From: Thelonectria olida
Lineage: Eukaryota > Ascomycota > Sordariomycetes > Hypocreales > Nectriaceae
Length of the DNA: 64,000 bases
Assembly (NCBI GenBank): GCA_020736575.1
Contig: JAGPYM010000002.1
Location: forward strand, 3,224,001-3,288,000
Direction: 5' to 3'
Part shown: in pieces, positions 11,855 through 24,208 of the stretch
How the letters are laid out: the number at the start of each line of letters is the position of its first letter
How positions within the stretch are numbered: the first letter of the stretch is position 1
Notes under the pieces: generated by a model
The model's database searches: none
Seen by the model: the letters and a program-made list of their open reading frames with translations, nothing else
Told to the model about the DNA's origin: nothing
Position numbers and translations under genes: made by a program

Positions 11855-14800
11855 ATGGCGCCCAAGAAGAAGGGAAACAAGAAGGCTCAGGACGACTGGG
11901 AAGCTGAGCTGGGCGAGTCCATTGCCCCGCAGGCCCCCCCGGCAGACGATGCCGCTGCCAATGGCGACGACAATGGCGACGACGACGACGAGGCCGGTGG
12001 CGGTGGTCTGATGGCCATGCTGCGCAAGAACAAGGAGAAGCGCAAGAAGAAGGGCATAGTCGATGAAGAGCCCGCCGTCGAACCGACCCCCGCCGAGGAC
12101 CTCGCCAACAAGGCTCCCGAAGAGGCCACCATGGACGACGAGTTCGCCCTGCCTCAGAAGAAGGGCAAGGGAGGCAAGACGAAGCAACAACACCACCCAA
12201 AGAAGGCTGAGGTTGCCGCCGCTGCCGCTGCCGCCGCCGCCGCCGCCGCCGATGATGGCGCCGAGGGTGGCCGCATCTTGACCAAGGCCGAGAAGGAGAA
12301 GCTCAAGAAGGAGCGTGAGAAGCAGCGAAAGAAGGAACAGGTATGTTACCCGCCGGTTAAACGGAGCACTCAATTCTTTGAACCATTCTTCACCACATTC
12401 ATTCATTGTCTGACACATTATGCTAGGCTGCCAAGAAGAAGGGCGGTGCTCCCGCAAAGGCCGCCCCCGAGCCTGCAAAGGTTGCCGAGAAGGAGGCTTC
12501 TCCTGCTGAAACTCCCGAACCCGCCGCCGCCGAGACGGGAGGCAAGAAGAAGAAGCTCCCGGCCCACCTGGCTCTGATCCAGAAGCAACAGGCTGAGCTC
12601 AAACGTCGACAAGAGGAGGAGGAACGCCGCGAAGCCGAGATGAAGGCCCGCACTGAGGAGGAGAACCGCTTGGCCGCCGAGGAGGAGAAGCGTCGCGAGG
12701 AGGCAAAAGCTCTCAAAAAGCAGAGGGAGAAGGAGAGGATTGAGCAGCTGAAGAAGGAAGGCAAGTTCATGACTAAGGCTCAGAAGGAGGAGAAGGCCCG
12801 CAACGAGCGAAAGCTCCAGCAGATGTTGGCAGCTGGTATTAAGCTTGGCCCTCAGGGAGATAACGAGCCCAAGAGCAAGCCTAGCCAAGACGCCCGGAGG
12901 AAGAAGGGTCGAGGTCAACAAAAGGTGCGCGAATCCGCAGCCACTTCCTTTCCATTTCCACAACCACTAACAACGCTCAGATCGACGAAGAGAAGGCTCT
13001 GGCTGAGGCCGCCGAGCGAGCACGAGAACAGGCCGAGCAGGCTCTCAAAGAGGCTGAAGAAAAAGCTGCCCGCGAAAAGGCCGAGGCCGATGCTAAGGCT
13101 GCTGCTGAGCGTGCTGCCGCCGAGAGCGACGTTGAGGATGATTGGGAGGCTGCCGCTGCCTCTGACAACGAGGTGAAGGACAGCTGGGATGCCGACTCAG
13201 CTGATGAGGCCGAGAAGGAAGACGAAGACGAAGAAGAGGAGTCCGATTCCGATTCCGAGGATGAGGCAGCGGTATCAGCTGCCAAGCTAGCCGAGGAGAA
13301 GCGAAAGCGAGAGGCTGCACAGCGTCGAGAGAAGGCTCACCAGGCTGCTTTGGCCGCTCGATCCAAGGACGACCTCCGATCTCCTATCTGCTGTATTCTG
13401 GGACACGTCGATACCGGTAAGACGAAGCTCCTCGACAAGATTCGACAAACCAACGTCCAGGAAGGCGAAGCCGGTGGTATCACTCAGCAGATTGGTGCGA
13501 CCTACTTCCCTGTCGACGCCATTCGACAAAAGACGGCTGTCGTCAACAAGGAAAACAAGTTCGAGTTCAAGGTCCCCGGTCTCCTGGTCATCGATACCCC
13601 TGGTCACGAGTCCTTCTCCAACCTCCGATCTCGTGGTTCGTCTCTCTGTAACATTGCTATCCTGGTGGTCGACATCATGCACGGTCTCGAGCAGCAGACT
13701 CTCGAGTCGATGCGCATGCTGCGAGATCGAAAGACTCCATTCATTGTTGCCCTGAACAAGATTGATCGTCTTTACGGCTGGAAGAAGGTCGATAACAACG
13801 GTTTCCAAGACAGTCTGGCGCTCCAGAGCAAGGCCGTCCAGAACGAGTTCAAGTCGCGTTTGGAAGCTACCAAGCTGGCCTTTGCCGAGCAGGGTTTCAA
13901 CTCGGAGCTCTTCTACCAGAACAAGTCCATGGCCAAGTTTGTTTCTCTGGTCCCCACTTCAGCCCACACTGGCGAGGGTGTCCCCGACATGTTGAAGCTC
14001 ATCGTCCAGCTCACTCAGGAGCGCATGGTTGGCTCTCTCATGTACCTGTCCGAGGTGCAGGCCACCGTCCTCGAAGTCAAGGCCATCGAAGGTTTCGGCA
14101 TGACCATCGATGTCATTCTGTCCAATGGTATCCTGCGAGAGGGTGACCGAATTGTATTGTGCGGCACAGAAGGGGCAATCACGACGAATATCAGAGCCCT
14201 GCTTACGCCGGCGCCTCTCAGAGAGTTGCGCCTCAAGTCAGCGTACGTCCACAACAAGGAAGTCAAGGCAGCCTTGGGTGTCAAGATCAGCGCTCCAGGG
14301 CTTGAGGGTGCCATTGCCGGTTCTCGCCTGATGGTTGTCGGGCCAGATGACGACGAAGACGACATTGTGGATGAGGTCGAGGCCGATCTCGCTATCCTGC
14401 TCAGCCGAGTTGAGAAGTCGGGTCGCGGTGTCAGTGTCCAGGCCTCGACGCTTGGTTCTCTTGAGGCCTTGCTCGATTTCCTCAAGGACTGCAAGATTCC
14501 CGTGGCCAATGTTGGCATCGGCCCCGTATACAAGCGAGATGTCATGCAGTGTGGTATCATGTTGGAAAAGGCTCCCGATTATGCTGTCATGCTTTGCTTC
14601 GATGTCAAGGTAGACAAGGAAGCCCAGCAGTACGCTGACGATCAGGGTGTCAAGATCTTCACGGCCGACATCATCTACCATCTGTTTGACAACTTCACCA
14701 AGCACATGGACCAGATGCTCGAGAAGAAGAAGGAGGAGTCCAAGATGTTAGCCGTATTCCCTTGCGTTCTGAAGCCTGTCGCCGTCTTCAACAAGACCGA

Positions 14801-15227
14801 TCCTATCGTCATTGGTGTCGATGTCGTGGACGGTTCGCTTAGGGTCAACACCCCCGTTGCCGCCGTCAAGCACAACACGATCACTGGAGCTAAGGAAATC
14901 GTCAGTCTGGGTAGAGTGTAAGTGATCTCCTCCGCTTCTGACCTTGCCATAACTTTGAAGCTAACTTCCTTTTTAAACAGTACCTCGATTGAGCGAGACC
15001 ACAAGCAGATTCCCGTCTGCAAAAAGGGGCAACCCTCGGTGGCTGTCAAGATTGAGATGGGTGGCAACCAGCCCACATACGGCCGCCACCTTGAAGAGGC
15101 AGACACTCTCTACAGTCTCGTCTCACGTGCCAGTATCGACTGTCTCAAGGAGTTCTACCGAAAGGATGTCAGCAACGAAGAATGGCAGCTCATCATCAAG
15201 CTCAAGCCTCTCTTCGACATCAACTAA
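11855..15227 (+). CDS. fun12: Translation initiation factor eIF5B (Fun12/IF2 family)
   Basis: Exons 11855-12340, 12427-12924, 12981-14917 and 14981-15227 give 1055 aa. eIF5B is the GTPase that joins the 60S subunit to the 48S complex in the cytoplasm. Residues 1-450 form a highly charged Lys/Glu/Ala-rich tail, with a polyalanine run from GCC codons near 12212-12250 and an acidic Ser/Asp patch just before the G domain. The G domain shows G1 GHVDTGKT (about residue 468), G3 DTPGHE (about 534), G4 NKID (about 587) and G5 SAHTGEG. The IF2-type domains II-IV follow and the protein ends LKPLFDIN. Length is normal for fungal eIF5B. The ATG at 11855 begins [10 protein letters not shown]; the open frame extends further upstream but has no ATG. 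Introns 1 and 2 interrupt only the disordered tail. Confidence 0.97.
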
Positions 15228-16196
15228 AGACGGCTCAGAGCTGAAGCACAGAAGATGGTCCCGTGGCCGGGAGACAGAGGGGAGTTGCAGGATCGTTCAC
15301 ATGGCCTGGACATGGACCTAGGCCCGTATAGATTGCCTCTTTTCACGCCTGCAATTCCTCTTTTACTCTCCACACTCGTCTCCTCAAATCTCCCCTTTAA
15401 CGAAAGAATGAGAACAATGTTGGACGATGTAGGGATGACGGAACGGAATGGACTTTTAAAATTGCATCTGGTGTAGTCAACTTGTAACCATTGGGGGAAC
15501 GGGTGATTGATGGGAGGAAAACATGGATCGCGGGAGAGGTTGCAAAAACTATATAGAGGCAATATCCAAAAGCGAATTACACTCAATCGTTCTCTATTCT
15601 CGGTGTTTTGCATTGGAATACATTTTACATCTCTGCATGCACGCAGTCGCTAGCACTTGGAGTGCATAGTCTACATTCAAGCAACATTTAAACCGAGAGA
15701 TGTTTCTCTCGAGGTCTTGTCAGCTCACCGTCATTTGAGCACATCACTCCCTTCCTCACGCCACCAGCTCGGACCCCAAGATGATATACTCTCGCATCCT
15801 GGGATAGTGCTGCCACGGACCAAACCAAGCGAGCTGACATGGCAGAGAATGTAACGCCATCTGCTTGTGTCGGTGAGAGGGCAAATCAACAGCACAGACC
15901 TCGACAGCACTGAGATAAATAGAGTGGCATTCCACAGCAGAGGGGAAAAAAAAAACAATAAGATACTAGTTGTACCAACTTGGTGTCTTGATCCTAGCGA
16001 CTAAGGTGTAAAAGTGGTCTAACGCGGTGCATATTCATCATGATGATCCCTCCCAATAAAGCCGTTGCAACCGTGACATTTCTATGCTGCCTTTCTGGTC
16101 ATCATCTCATCCTCTTTACCTTCCTCTTTGGTCCTGGTTTTACTTTATCATCCTCAATTCATAACCTCGATACCGACTTCTAACCCCCATTCCCAT
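15228..16196. other. Convergent 3' regions of eIF5B and Hsp88
   Basis: About 970 bp between two stop codons on opposite strands. The content is 3'-UTR-like: T-rich and A-rich runs (for example poly(A) at about 15948-15957), with no open frame that has recognisable content. No mobile element or RNA gene was seen. Confidence 0.6.
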
Positions 16197-18932
16197 TTAC
16201 TGGGGGGCAGAAGCGCCCTCCTCTGGAGTGCCACTGGCGTCCTTCATTTCCTGGTCGGCGTTGCCGGCGTTCTCAGCCTCAGCAGCCTTGCGAGCCTCTT
16301 CCTCAGCGGCTTTCTTGGCAGCACGCTCGGCTTCGACCCGCTCCTGCACGGCTCGTCGCTCAGCCTCGACTTTCTCAAAATGACGCTGGACGATAGGACC
16401 GGCCATGCCGCGAATCTCGTCGATCTTGGCGATGTAGACGCCCTTAGTGGTATCATCGCCCTCATCGTACAACCAGTCCTAGGGCAAACGGTTAGCAATA
16501 CTGCTTTTCTTTCCCGAAAAGGTCTGCAAACATACCTCAGTGGTCTCAAGTTTGGCCTTGATGGCTGTCTTCTCCTCCTCGCTGGCAAACTCAGCGTATT
16601 GGTCGTCGAGCTTTGCACGAAGGTCATAGATGTAAGCCTCGAGCTCATTCTTCTTCTCCTCGGTGTCGGCAACAAGCTTGTCCTCCATAACCATTGCAGA
16701 CTCCTTCTCGAGAAGGGCAGCCTTGGAAGCCTCATCCAGAGAGGCAGTGCCACTGGAGATGGGGAGGTCGCCCTTGCGAACCTGCTTCTTCACCTTACGG
16801 GTCTTCTTGGGGGCGTCCTCCTTCTTGTCGGTGTCCATGGCCTTGGGAGAGGTTAGCGGGCAATGCTCCAAAGTCATCGTTCAACTGGGACCAAAGCCGG
16901 TGGATTCCTTCTCTGAGAATACGGCCTGGGACCGCCAACTCAGGAGGATGAACAACCGGCTCTGATACATGGTTACTCACATCAGGGTCCTTAGCCTCAT
17001 CGTCCTTGATTTCCTCCTCTACCTCCTGGTCTTCGACATAGTAGCCATTCTCAACGTTCAGGACGCCGTGGATGTTGACACGGGCCTTGAGCTTGCAAAT
17101 CATAAAGTCGTCCTTACCGTCAGCTTTGACACTCTTAACGGAGAAGCGGCCAATCCAGGGGTTGGTCTTTCCAGGGAGCTCCTCAGGCTTCGCGTACCGG
17201 GCCTCAAGGTCGAAAGGCTGTTTTCGGTAGAAAGTGAGGATCTTGGTGGAGGGCATGACGTTGCCCTTGTTAAAGACAGTCAGGCTGGTGTCCTCATCAG
17301 GGATATCGGGAGCCTTCTCCCAACCGAACTCGATGGGGTAGCTGATGATGTCCTGGACGGCGAAGTCACGGACACGGAAGACGGGAGAGAGAATGGCGCA
17401 GCTAAAGGCAGAACCGCGGGCCAGAGCCTCGTCGGCGTTGAGGGTGAAGGAGAGGGGCTTGCCAAAGAAGTCCTGGATGCGCTCCTTGAGGGCGGGAACA
17501 CGGGAACCACCACCGACCACTTCGATGATATCGATGTCTTCCTTGGTGAGCTTGGCCTGGGCAAGAGCCTGCTCGAGAGGGTAATGGGTTCTGGCAAGGA
17601 GGGGCTCAATCATGGCCTCGAACTCCTGGCGAGTGATCAAGCTGGAGGCGTCGATGTCGTTCATGAGTGACTCGATGTTGACAGGAGCCTGCTGGTTGGC
17701 TGACAGAATCTTCTTGGTCTTCTCGGCGGCGGCGATAGTACGGGCCATGGCGCGACCGTGGGTGGTGATGTCGACCTTGTATTTGCCCTTGAACTCCTTG
17801 GCAAGGTGGTCAACGAGAGCCTTGTCGAAGTCACGACCACCGAAGTTACGGTCCCAGGCGGTAGCCTTGACAGCGAGCTCGCCCTTGCGGAACTCGATGA
17901 TGGAGCAGGTGTAGCTGCTGTGGCCGACATCAACAAAGGCGACACGGCGGGGCTTCTCGTCGGGGCCGGGGAGATCAAGCTTGGTGATACCCCAGCCAAG
18001 AGCGGCAGCGGTGTTGTCGTTGATGAGACGGAGGAGCTTGAGGCCGGCAATTTCGGCGGCGTCAATGAGAGCGCGGCGCTGGACGTCGGTGAACCATGGG
18101 GGTACGCTCATGCAGATGTCGGAGACGGTAAGTTTAAGCTCGGCAGCGGTGGTCTGCTTGATCTTGCTCAGGTACATGGCAAGGAGCTGAGTGGCGGAAA
18201 ACTTCTCCTTGTTGCCCAGGTATGAAACCTCGGCGCCAACTTGGCCGTTCACATCGGTGAGAGGGGCGGTGATGTATTGCTGCTCGATTTGAACATCGGG
18301 GTCGTTGAAGGATCGGCCGGCGAGGCGCTTGAGGCTGCCGACAGTGTTCTTGAGGTTGGAAATTTCCTGCGTCTTGGCAGTCTCACCGAGGTAGCGAGAC
18401 TTGGGACCGAATCCTACCAAGGATCTATATGGATTTGGGTGTCAGTCAAGTGAAAGGGAAAACAGCGAGCAGCGGTCGGGCGAGAAGAGACGGAACGTAC
18501 GGGGTGGCTCGGTTGGAGACTTCATTGGTGATCTGGTACGAGATACGAGTCAGTATAGGGATCGCAGACGGCGAGGCTGGTTGGAGGAATCAAAGTGGTG
18601 CGGTGCAGCTCGGCGAGGTTGACGATGATGTCTATGAAAGCTGGCACGGCGGGGACGAGGGGCGACGAGGGGATATGGCGAGCTATTGGCGGGGGGACAG
18701 GGCAACGACGACAAGAGGGTTCGGGATCAGGTACGCACCACGTCGACGCCGCGATTTCTTGCGACGGCAATGACGGTCTTGAGGGTTCCGAAATCGACAC
18801 CTAAAGGTTGCAGGACGCAAGGCGCCTCGGGTCAGCCTGATTCTCGAGGGCAGGGCCGCGAGACCAAGTCAAAATACACGGCCGCAGGGGATTAAACGGT
18901 TAACGGACAAACGTACCAACGACACTACTCAT
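16197..18932 (-). CDS. hsp88: Hsp110-type chaperone Hsp88 (Sse1 family)
   Basis: Six exons, 18932-18917, 18800-18739, 18532-18501, 18424-16981, 16841-16536 and 16478-16197, give 713 aa, close to the usual length of fungal Hsp88. Hsp110 proteins act as nucleotide-exchange factors and holdases for cytosolic Hsp70. The N-terminus reads MSSVVGVDFGTLKTVIAVA, the Hsp70/110 phosphate-binding segment assembled across exons 1 and 2. The ATPase domain contains FVDVGHSSY and VVGGGSRVPALKE. The substrate-binding region carries an acidic insert at the exon 4/5 boundary, and the C-terminus is helical and Glu/Ala-rich, ending in a Gly/Ala-poor tail unlike the EEVD of cytosolic Hsp70. The first and third exons are only 16 and 32 nt. 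Long open frames on the opposite strand are shadows of codon bias. Confidence 0.96.
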
Positions 18933-20646
18933 GGTTGCTGAGGTGGGGTTTGCCCCGGGTCGCACGTAGACAAGACAACAAGAAGATTAAGGGAGAAGAA
19001 AGGAGAAGGAATGCGCGCAGATTCACGAGAAAGGCGGGCGCAGGCGGGTTGAGAATCGGTCGTGGGGATGTGGGAGGGAAAAAGCTGTGGTGTTTTAGTC
19101 CGGCGGTTTTGGTTGGGTTGTGTTTTTTTTTTTTTGGTAGAAGTGGAGGGGGTTCACCTAAGTTAAGGAAGGGGGGAGGGGGGAGGGGGGGATCAACGAT
19201 AAGATCCGATGCCCAACTGCACTGTACGTTGCTACTGAAGACGGGAGAGAAACTGGAATAAATAAAACCGGGCTCGTACAGTGTACTTGGATGCGTGCTG
19301 CAAGGCCCTTGTGGGCGGAAGTAATAGACACCTCCTTGTGTGTGATGGACTCGACTCAAGTGCAGTGCCCAGGAAGGTAGTCAGTCTACGAATTACGTTG
19401 GTAAGATGCCTGGAGACGGTCGGTGCCCGCTGTCCCCCGGAAGGATGCTGCTGGCAGAAACAACCACCAGCTTCTTCTTGATTCTACGAAGACACGAGAA
19501 GATGCCGGCGGGATGGGGAAAGATAACTGTTACAATGGCAAACTGGACATTGGCCATCTGAAGAGGGCTATGGGCAGTCATCACGATGTTTCATTGGTAG
19601 GTAGGCCATACAAGGTTCCAGTGTCCAAGCAGTTCCGTATTCGTACTGTCGCCTCCTCTGTCGCCTCGTCTTTCAATCCCACCTCGGGCCTGATTCTTGT
19701 GTGTGCTGCTGCGAAGGTATTTGTTCAGGTCGTCAAACCGCCCCTCCAAGTAGGCGCTCAGGCCATGATGGAAGTTGTTGCAGTTTGCCCCTCCCCCGCC
19801 ACCATTGACTTTGTTTGGTCGTCTTCGTACTGTGTAAGGAAGGCTCCCCACATGCAGCAGAATTCTAAAGAAGTTTCCAGCTTCGTCCCCCTCGCTCATG
19901 CAATTCTCTCTCCCCGTCCTGAACATGTAAATCTCCATGACTATGACTAAATCTCACAAGTCCTACGCTGTCCTCTGCAGCCTGTCACCCGCCAACCAGC
20001 CTTGGCCGACTCCTTCTTGATTGAACCGTTTGCATGACTTTGACACATCCAGCATCTGCCCCGCAGCTTCTATGCGCTTGGTTGTTTAGCCTGACTTCTT
20101 CACCGACAAACATTTCAAAAATAAGTTGTAAAAAAAAATTGCAACCTGATTGCAATGAGTCGCCAATGACAGAAGTAGGGACTCGCACCTTTTCCTCCTC
20201 TCCATCTTGTCTTTGTTGCTCGGCATCCACCACAAAACCCACCATCCACAAAGTACATCCACGCCTCGCCTATCCATATTCATCTGCCATCTCCATGGGT
20301 TTCCCTGGTCACAATGCAAGAGAGACCCTGACAAGCATTGTGGATCACCCGATGACGATTTTCTTTTCTTAGAATCTAACTCGGTAAGGTAGATGCGCCG
20401 TAAAGGCATTGATGTGAAATGATGCACTTCTTTGAACTGAATAGCTATGAACCTACATACGTACCTGCCTACCTAGGTATGTACCTACCTTAGAAGGTAC
20501 CAACTACCTAAGGTACGTAGGCACTCCGACATATGCTCTATCATGTTCCTATCTCACGTAGGTATGTATTACTCTCATCTAGTTAAATAAGTTCGGTAGT
20601 TACTCTCCGTCTTTATACCCCCATCCATCTCACCAGTCAAAATCAA
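18933..20646 (-). promoter_or_regulatory. Hsp88 upstream region and chitin synthase 3' flank
   Basis: About 1.7 kb. The part next to Hsp88 has a poly(T) run (about 19122-19134) and G-rich purine runs. The part next to the chitin synthase carries a dense cluster of TACCTA/TAGGTA motifs (20456-20520, again near 20560). A plus-strand frame at 19423-19950 (175 codons) has no recognisable domain and is not called. I did not find a clean heat-shock element. Confidence 0.5.
20456..20520. repeat. Cluster of TACCTA/TAGGTA inverted motifs
   Basis: Several overlapping copies of ACCTACCTAGGTA-like sequence occur within 65 bp, forming nested palindromes. The cluster lies about 130-190 bp beyond the chitin synthase stop codon. 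It belongs to the same dispersed intergenic motif family as 1989-2000 and 42431-42456. Confidence 0.7.
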
Positions 20647-23005
20647 CTACATCCTCCCACTCTCTAGGGGTCCTTGTCCTCGTCGCTGTCCTCTCCATTG
20701 ACATTCTTCGGGACGGACTACCCTCATAGACCCTGCCGTATGGTCCTGGCCCTCCCCCCAGCTTGACCTCCCCTTCCCCCTCTCTCTGGAGTGTCTTAAC
20801 ATGAAAAGCCGAGCCATCTCGTACTTTTGGAGGTCCTCTTCTCCCATCAAGCCCTCCGCCTGCTGGGATATGCACTCTCCTTTCATCATCTTGTTGGACA
20901 AGGGGCTGTCGCACGAGACCCTCTGCTGCCTATCATCGTCATCCTGTTGTATGATTCCATGCCCAGATAGTCCAGATTCGGCATCAAAGGTAAGTTCAGA
21001 TTCGTCGGGGTGTGCATATGTTCCTGCCGCTGTTTTCCTTCTCGCTGAAAACCGACCATCAATGTTGTCAGGAGGTCGAACCACGCTGCTTGTTCTTCCG
21101 AGCCCTCTCGATGAACATGCATCAGATTTCAAAGTCGCCTTGCGTGCCTCCCTTGCTGCTTTGAAAGTTTCTGGAATGACATTGAGTTCGTCGCCTCGCT
21201 GCTCGGCTTGTTCAACCGCCTCTCTCGCCGTCGTGTGTGAATCGGCCGCTGCCGCATCAGCTCGTGGCCCTCCCCAAGTTCGTTGTCCCGCTCGAAGGAT
21301 CCCGTACACCATGTAATACCAGTTGTAAAACGGGTTCAAAATAAACATGAGGGGGTACAACCAGATCTTGAATCGCCGCAGCTTGGCTCCAAAGTACAGC
21401 ATGAGCAGCCAGTTGAGACCAAGCGAGATGGCAATAAACCCAACCGGTAGATCTTTGACCTTCTTCACCGTGGTCACTAGAGACAGCACCATAATAAAGA
21501 ATAGTAGCGCCGTCGTTCGAATGGTGTTTTGCATGAAGCGGACAAGGATTAGAATGGGATAACGCTTCCATAAACGCCAGTCAGTCAACATACATACTTC
21601 GTTGGTGATGAAGCCCAGGAACCATCGACGCCGCTGTTTCATCAGAGAACGATGCGTCTGCACGGCCTCCGTTTTGCAGAATGCTGATGTACAAATCTGA
21701 ATCTGGTAACGCTTCTTGGCTCCAATCATGAACAGGTGCGTGAGCCATCGATCCTCTCTAAGGTGGCATTTAGCATAATCGAAAATATCGTCACACTGCT
21801 CCATCTTGTCGGCAAAATAGTATTTGGCCATGCGGCGGAACGCTGAAAACCGCAACATTGTCAGAGCACCGGGGAGACAAGTGACGGAGCCACAACCAGA
21901 CTCGACCGTTCGTTCGAACAGTTGCCCGTGGATATATTCCATATCTTGCAGCAAGGTGATGAGGCTATGCTTCTTCGTCGTTGCAGTAATGACCCCAGTC
22001 ATGGCCAGCATGTCTCTAGAATTGCCGGGACTAAGCTCCATGTCCCAGACAAAGTTCTGCAGGCAGACCTTGTCTAGGATGCAATCCGAGTCAATGAACA
22101 GAATGAACAGATTGTCATTCCGTCTGAGGTACTCCTTGTATATCTTGTCGATGAGCTTAAAGGTCAGCTTTTGACAGTGTCGCTTTCCCCCGTGAGGGAA
22201 CCGTGAGACGGTGACTCGTGCTGCACGATAGGTGACATCAATGTGCTCGGGATACTTGTGCAAGTTCAAAGGCACGCCGAGTTTCTCGATGGTTCTCAGA
22301 TAGAGCTCGTCTTCCAGCTCGCCATCAAAGGACAGGAACGCATGAATGCAAGCTGGAGGGTAGTCACAGTCAACAACCGAGTTGATGGCAGTGATGAGTA
22401 CATCTGGCTTTTCCTTGTAGCATGGCATCACGACCACCACTTTGGGGGCTGTCACGTCGTCGAGAACCTCCTTGATGCGCTTCGTCCGGCCAAGCTGATT
22501 CGTCACAAGTTGGTAGATGCAAAGCAACCAGGGCACATTGAGAAGGACGGCGAAACACCAGAAAGCAAACCATTGGAGGAGGCCGACCATTTCTTTAGGC
22601 CAGAAGTTGGTGACTTGATTGGGAAGTGGGAGAGTCACCATCATGATGGGGAGAAAGATGCAACTATGGATAACAGTCAGCCAGAAAGATCCCTTGTCAA
22701 GTCATTAGTGCCAATACATGCCGCAAAAGAATAAAGGCAGTGCCGACAATGATACATAGCACGTTGATGGACCAGTGCTCCGACTTTCGGAAGACTTTGA
22801 CGAGGCAGTAGGTGAAGGCGGCAAGCCAGAGGAACCACTCAAAACATGCCATCAGCATGACAAGCCCTACAATGGCTGTATAGACAATCTGAGGTGAAAC
22901 ACCGGGCGATCGATTAGCAGAGGCAGTCTCCGGGTGTGGTCATGGGCCGCAATGTGCGTTGAGGCGACTTACGTCTGGGGTCGGCCACTCATCCAGGACA
23001 GCCAT
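20647..23005 (-). CDS. Chitin synthase-like family 2 glycosyltransferase
   Basis: Exons 23005-22973, 22888-22722 and 22663-20647 give 738 aa. Chitin synthases polymerise N-acetylglucosamine from UDP-GlcNAc at the plasma membrane. Visible features: N-terminal membrane segments, one of them assembled over exon 2 (VGLVMLMACFEWFLWLAAF); a VVVMPCYKEKPDVL nucleotide-binding strand; FIDSDC near residue 256; EDRW near 368; QRRRW near 411; then further membrane spans and a Ser/Arg-rich tail of about 180 residues that looks disordered. The class is not certain; the compact form with a short N-terminus suggests one of the divergent filamentous-fungal classes. Intron 2 (22721-22664, 58 bp) must begin with GC (TTGCG|GCATGT) for the frame to close and to give the expected ILLRCIFLPIMMVTL membrane segment. 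The nearest GT would shift the frame. Confidence 0.9.
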
Positions 23006-24208
23006 GTTTGCGGAATAAGAGGAATGTCTTTTCCGAAAGGCCTTCTCGTCGCTCAGCAGAGGAGGCCCGACTGGCTTGTAAGGTTGGAGGCGCCCGGCCC
23101 CGACTGAGGCGAGAACCGGAGAAACGTGCAGTGCAGGGGGCGAGCAACACGTAGGTAGTTAGGTTGGCTCGATTCACAACCCAGGCAGCGAGAGAACATT
23201 CAATGTCTTAGCTTTGAGGTGTTTAGATCCTGCGTGTTGGGACGAGGAAGGTGCAACTCGGAAGGTGCCTGGGGGGCACTTGACCGAATGCCCTCGCTGC
23301 ATGTGAGGAAGGTCGACCTCCTGAGATGACTGAGTAGGCTCGTTTCCAGCTACCTACCTACGTGGAATTGAAACACCTTCCAAACGAAAGCAAACCATTG
23401 ACTGCCTCGGTACGTTATTATAGGCAATCGCAAACAACTTATTCCTTGACTCTCGATGCATACCAACATGGACATCACAAGCAAAACGACGAGCTTGTCA
23501 AACGTTTCGACCAACAAAGTTACGAGACCGTTTCAGATCCCAGCAACGCAAATGCTCCCACTGATATACTAACCACACCTTCCAGTTAACAATAGAGCGC
23601 TATCTAAATAGAGTAAAATAATACCTCATGTCATGGCAAACTAACCACCATACGTGGCCCAATGCGGCTCGCTTCGGCCAGGCCATCCATTTATTGCTGT
23701 TCTCAGGAGGCCTATGAATTTGTCCTTGCCCACGGCGTATTCTTGGTCTGCTGTTGATAGATACCTCTCGTCCAATTCTACTCAAGGTCCGAAAACCCGC
23801 CTCCGTCGTGTCAGCCACGTCGTGCCATGCTTGTGCCATCGTTGTTGAGATATGTGCATGTCCATCGCCATCGACCATGGACCAAGCCCATCTACTACCT
23901 CGGGGCGACATGTCGTCTGCAACATCCTGCATAGACTCGGCTCGTATCATCCTAGCCACCTGGTCGCATGATGGGACTACCATCGTGAAGTTGTTGGGGA
24001 CCAGTGCGTGCTTGCCACGCTATTTGGGTTTGGTGATGGAAGCCAAAGAGATCGTGAGCCGGCCTCAACATCCTTTCAAGTCCTTGAGGCATAATTTAGT
24101 TCCTTTTTCACCCTTCTTCAGCTTCTCAAACGTCTCTGTTCCCTTACCAATCAACGTCACTAAGTTGGAGCTTCCTCACGCGCTGGCTCCGGTCCCGATT
24201 TGACCTTT
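23006..24208 (-). other. 1.2 kb gap: chitin synthase promoter and Upf2 3' end
   Basis: Both flanking genes are on the minus strand. A TACCTACCTACGT motif lies at about 23350-23363. Open frames (for example 23754-24203, +, 149 codons) show no domain and are not called. Confidence 0.5.

Noticed and set aside
11585..12963. Minus-strand Leu-rich open frames opposite eIF5B (297 and 181 codons)
   Set aside because: They are the reverse of Lys/Glu/Ala-rich codons in the eIF5B tail; the apparent membrane-like Leu runs come from GAG/AAG read backwards.
16128..17670. Long plus-strand open frames (about 242 and 233 codons) opposite Hsp88
   Set aside because: They mirror the codon bias of the Hsp70/110 coding strand, a well-known artefact for this gene family, and cross real introns without splice logic. 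No domain of their own.
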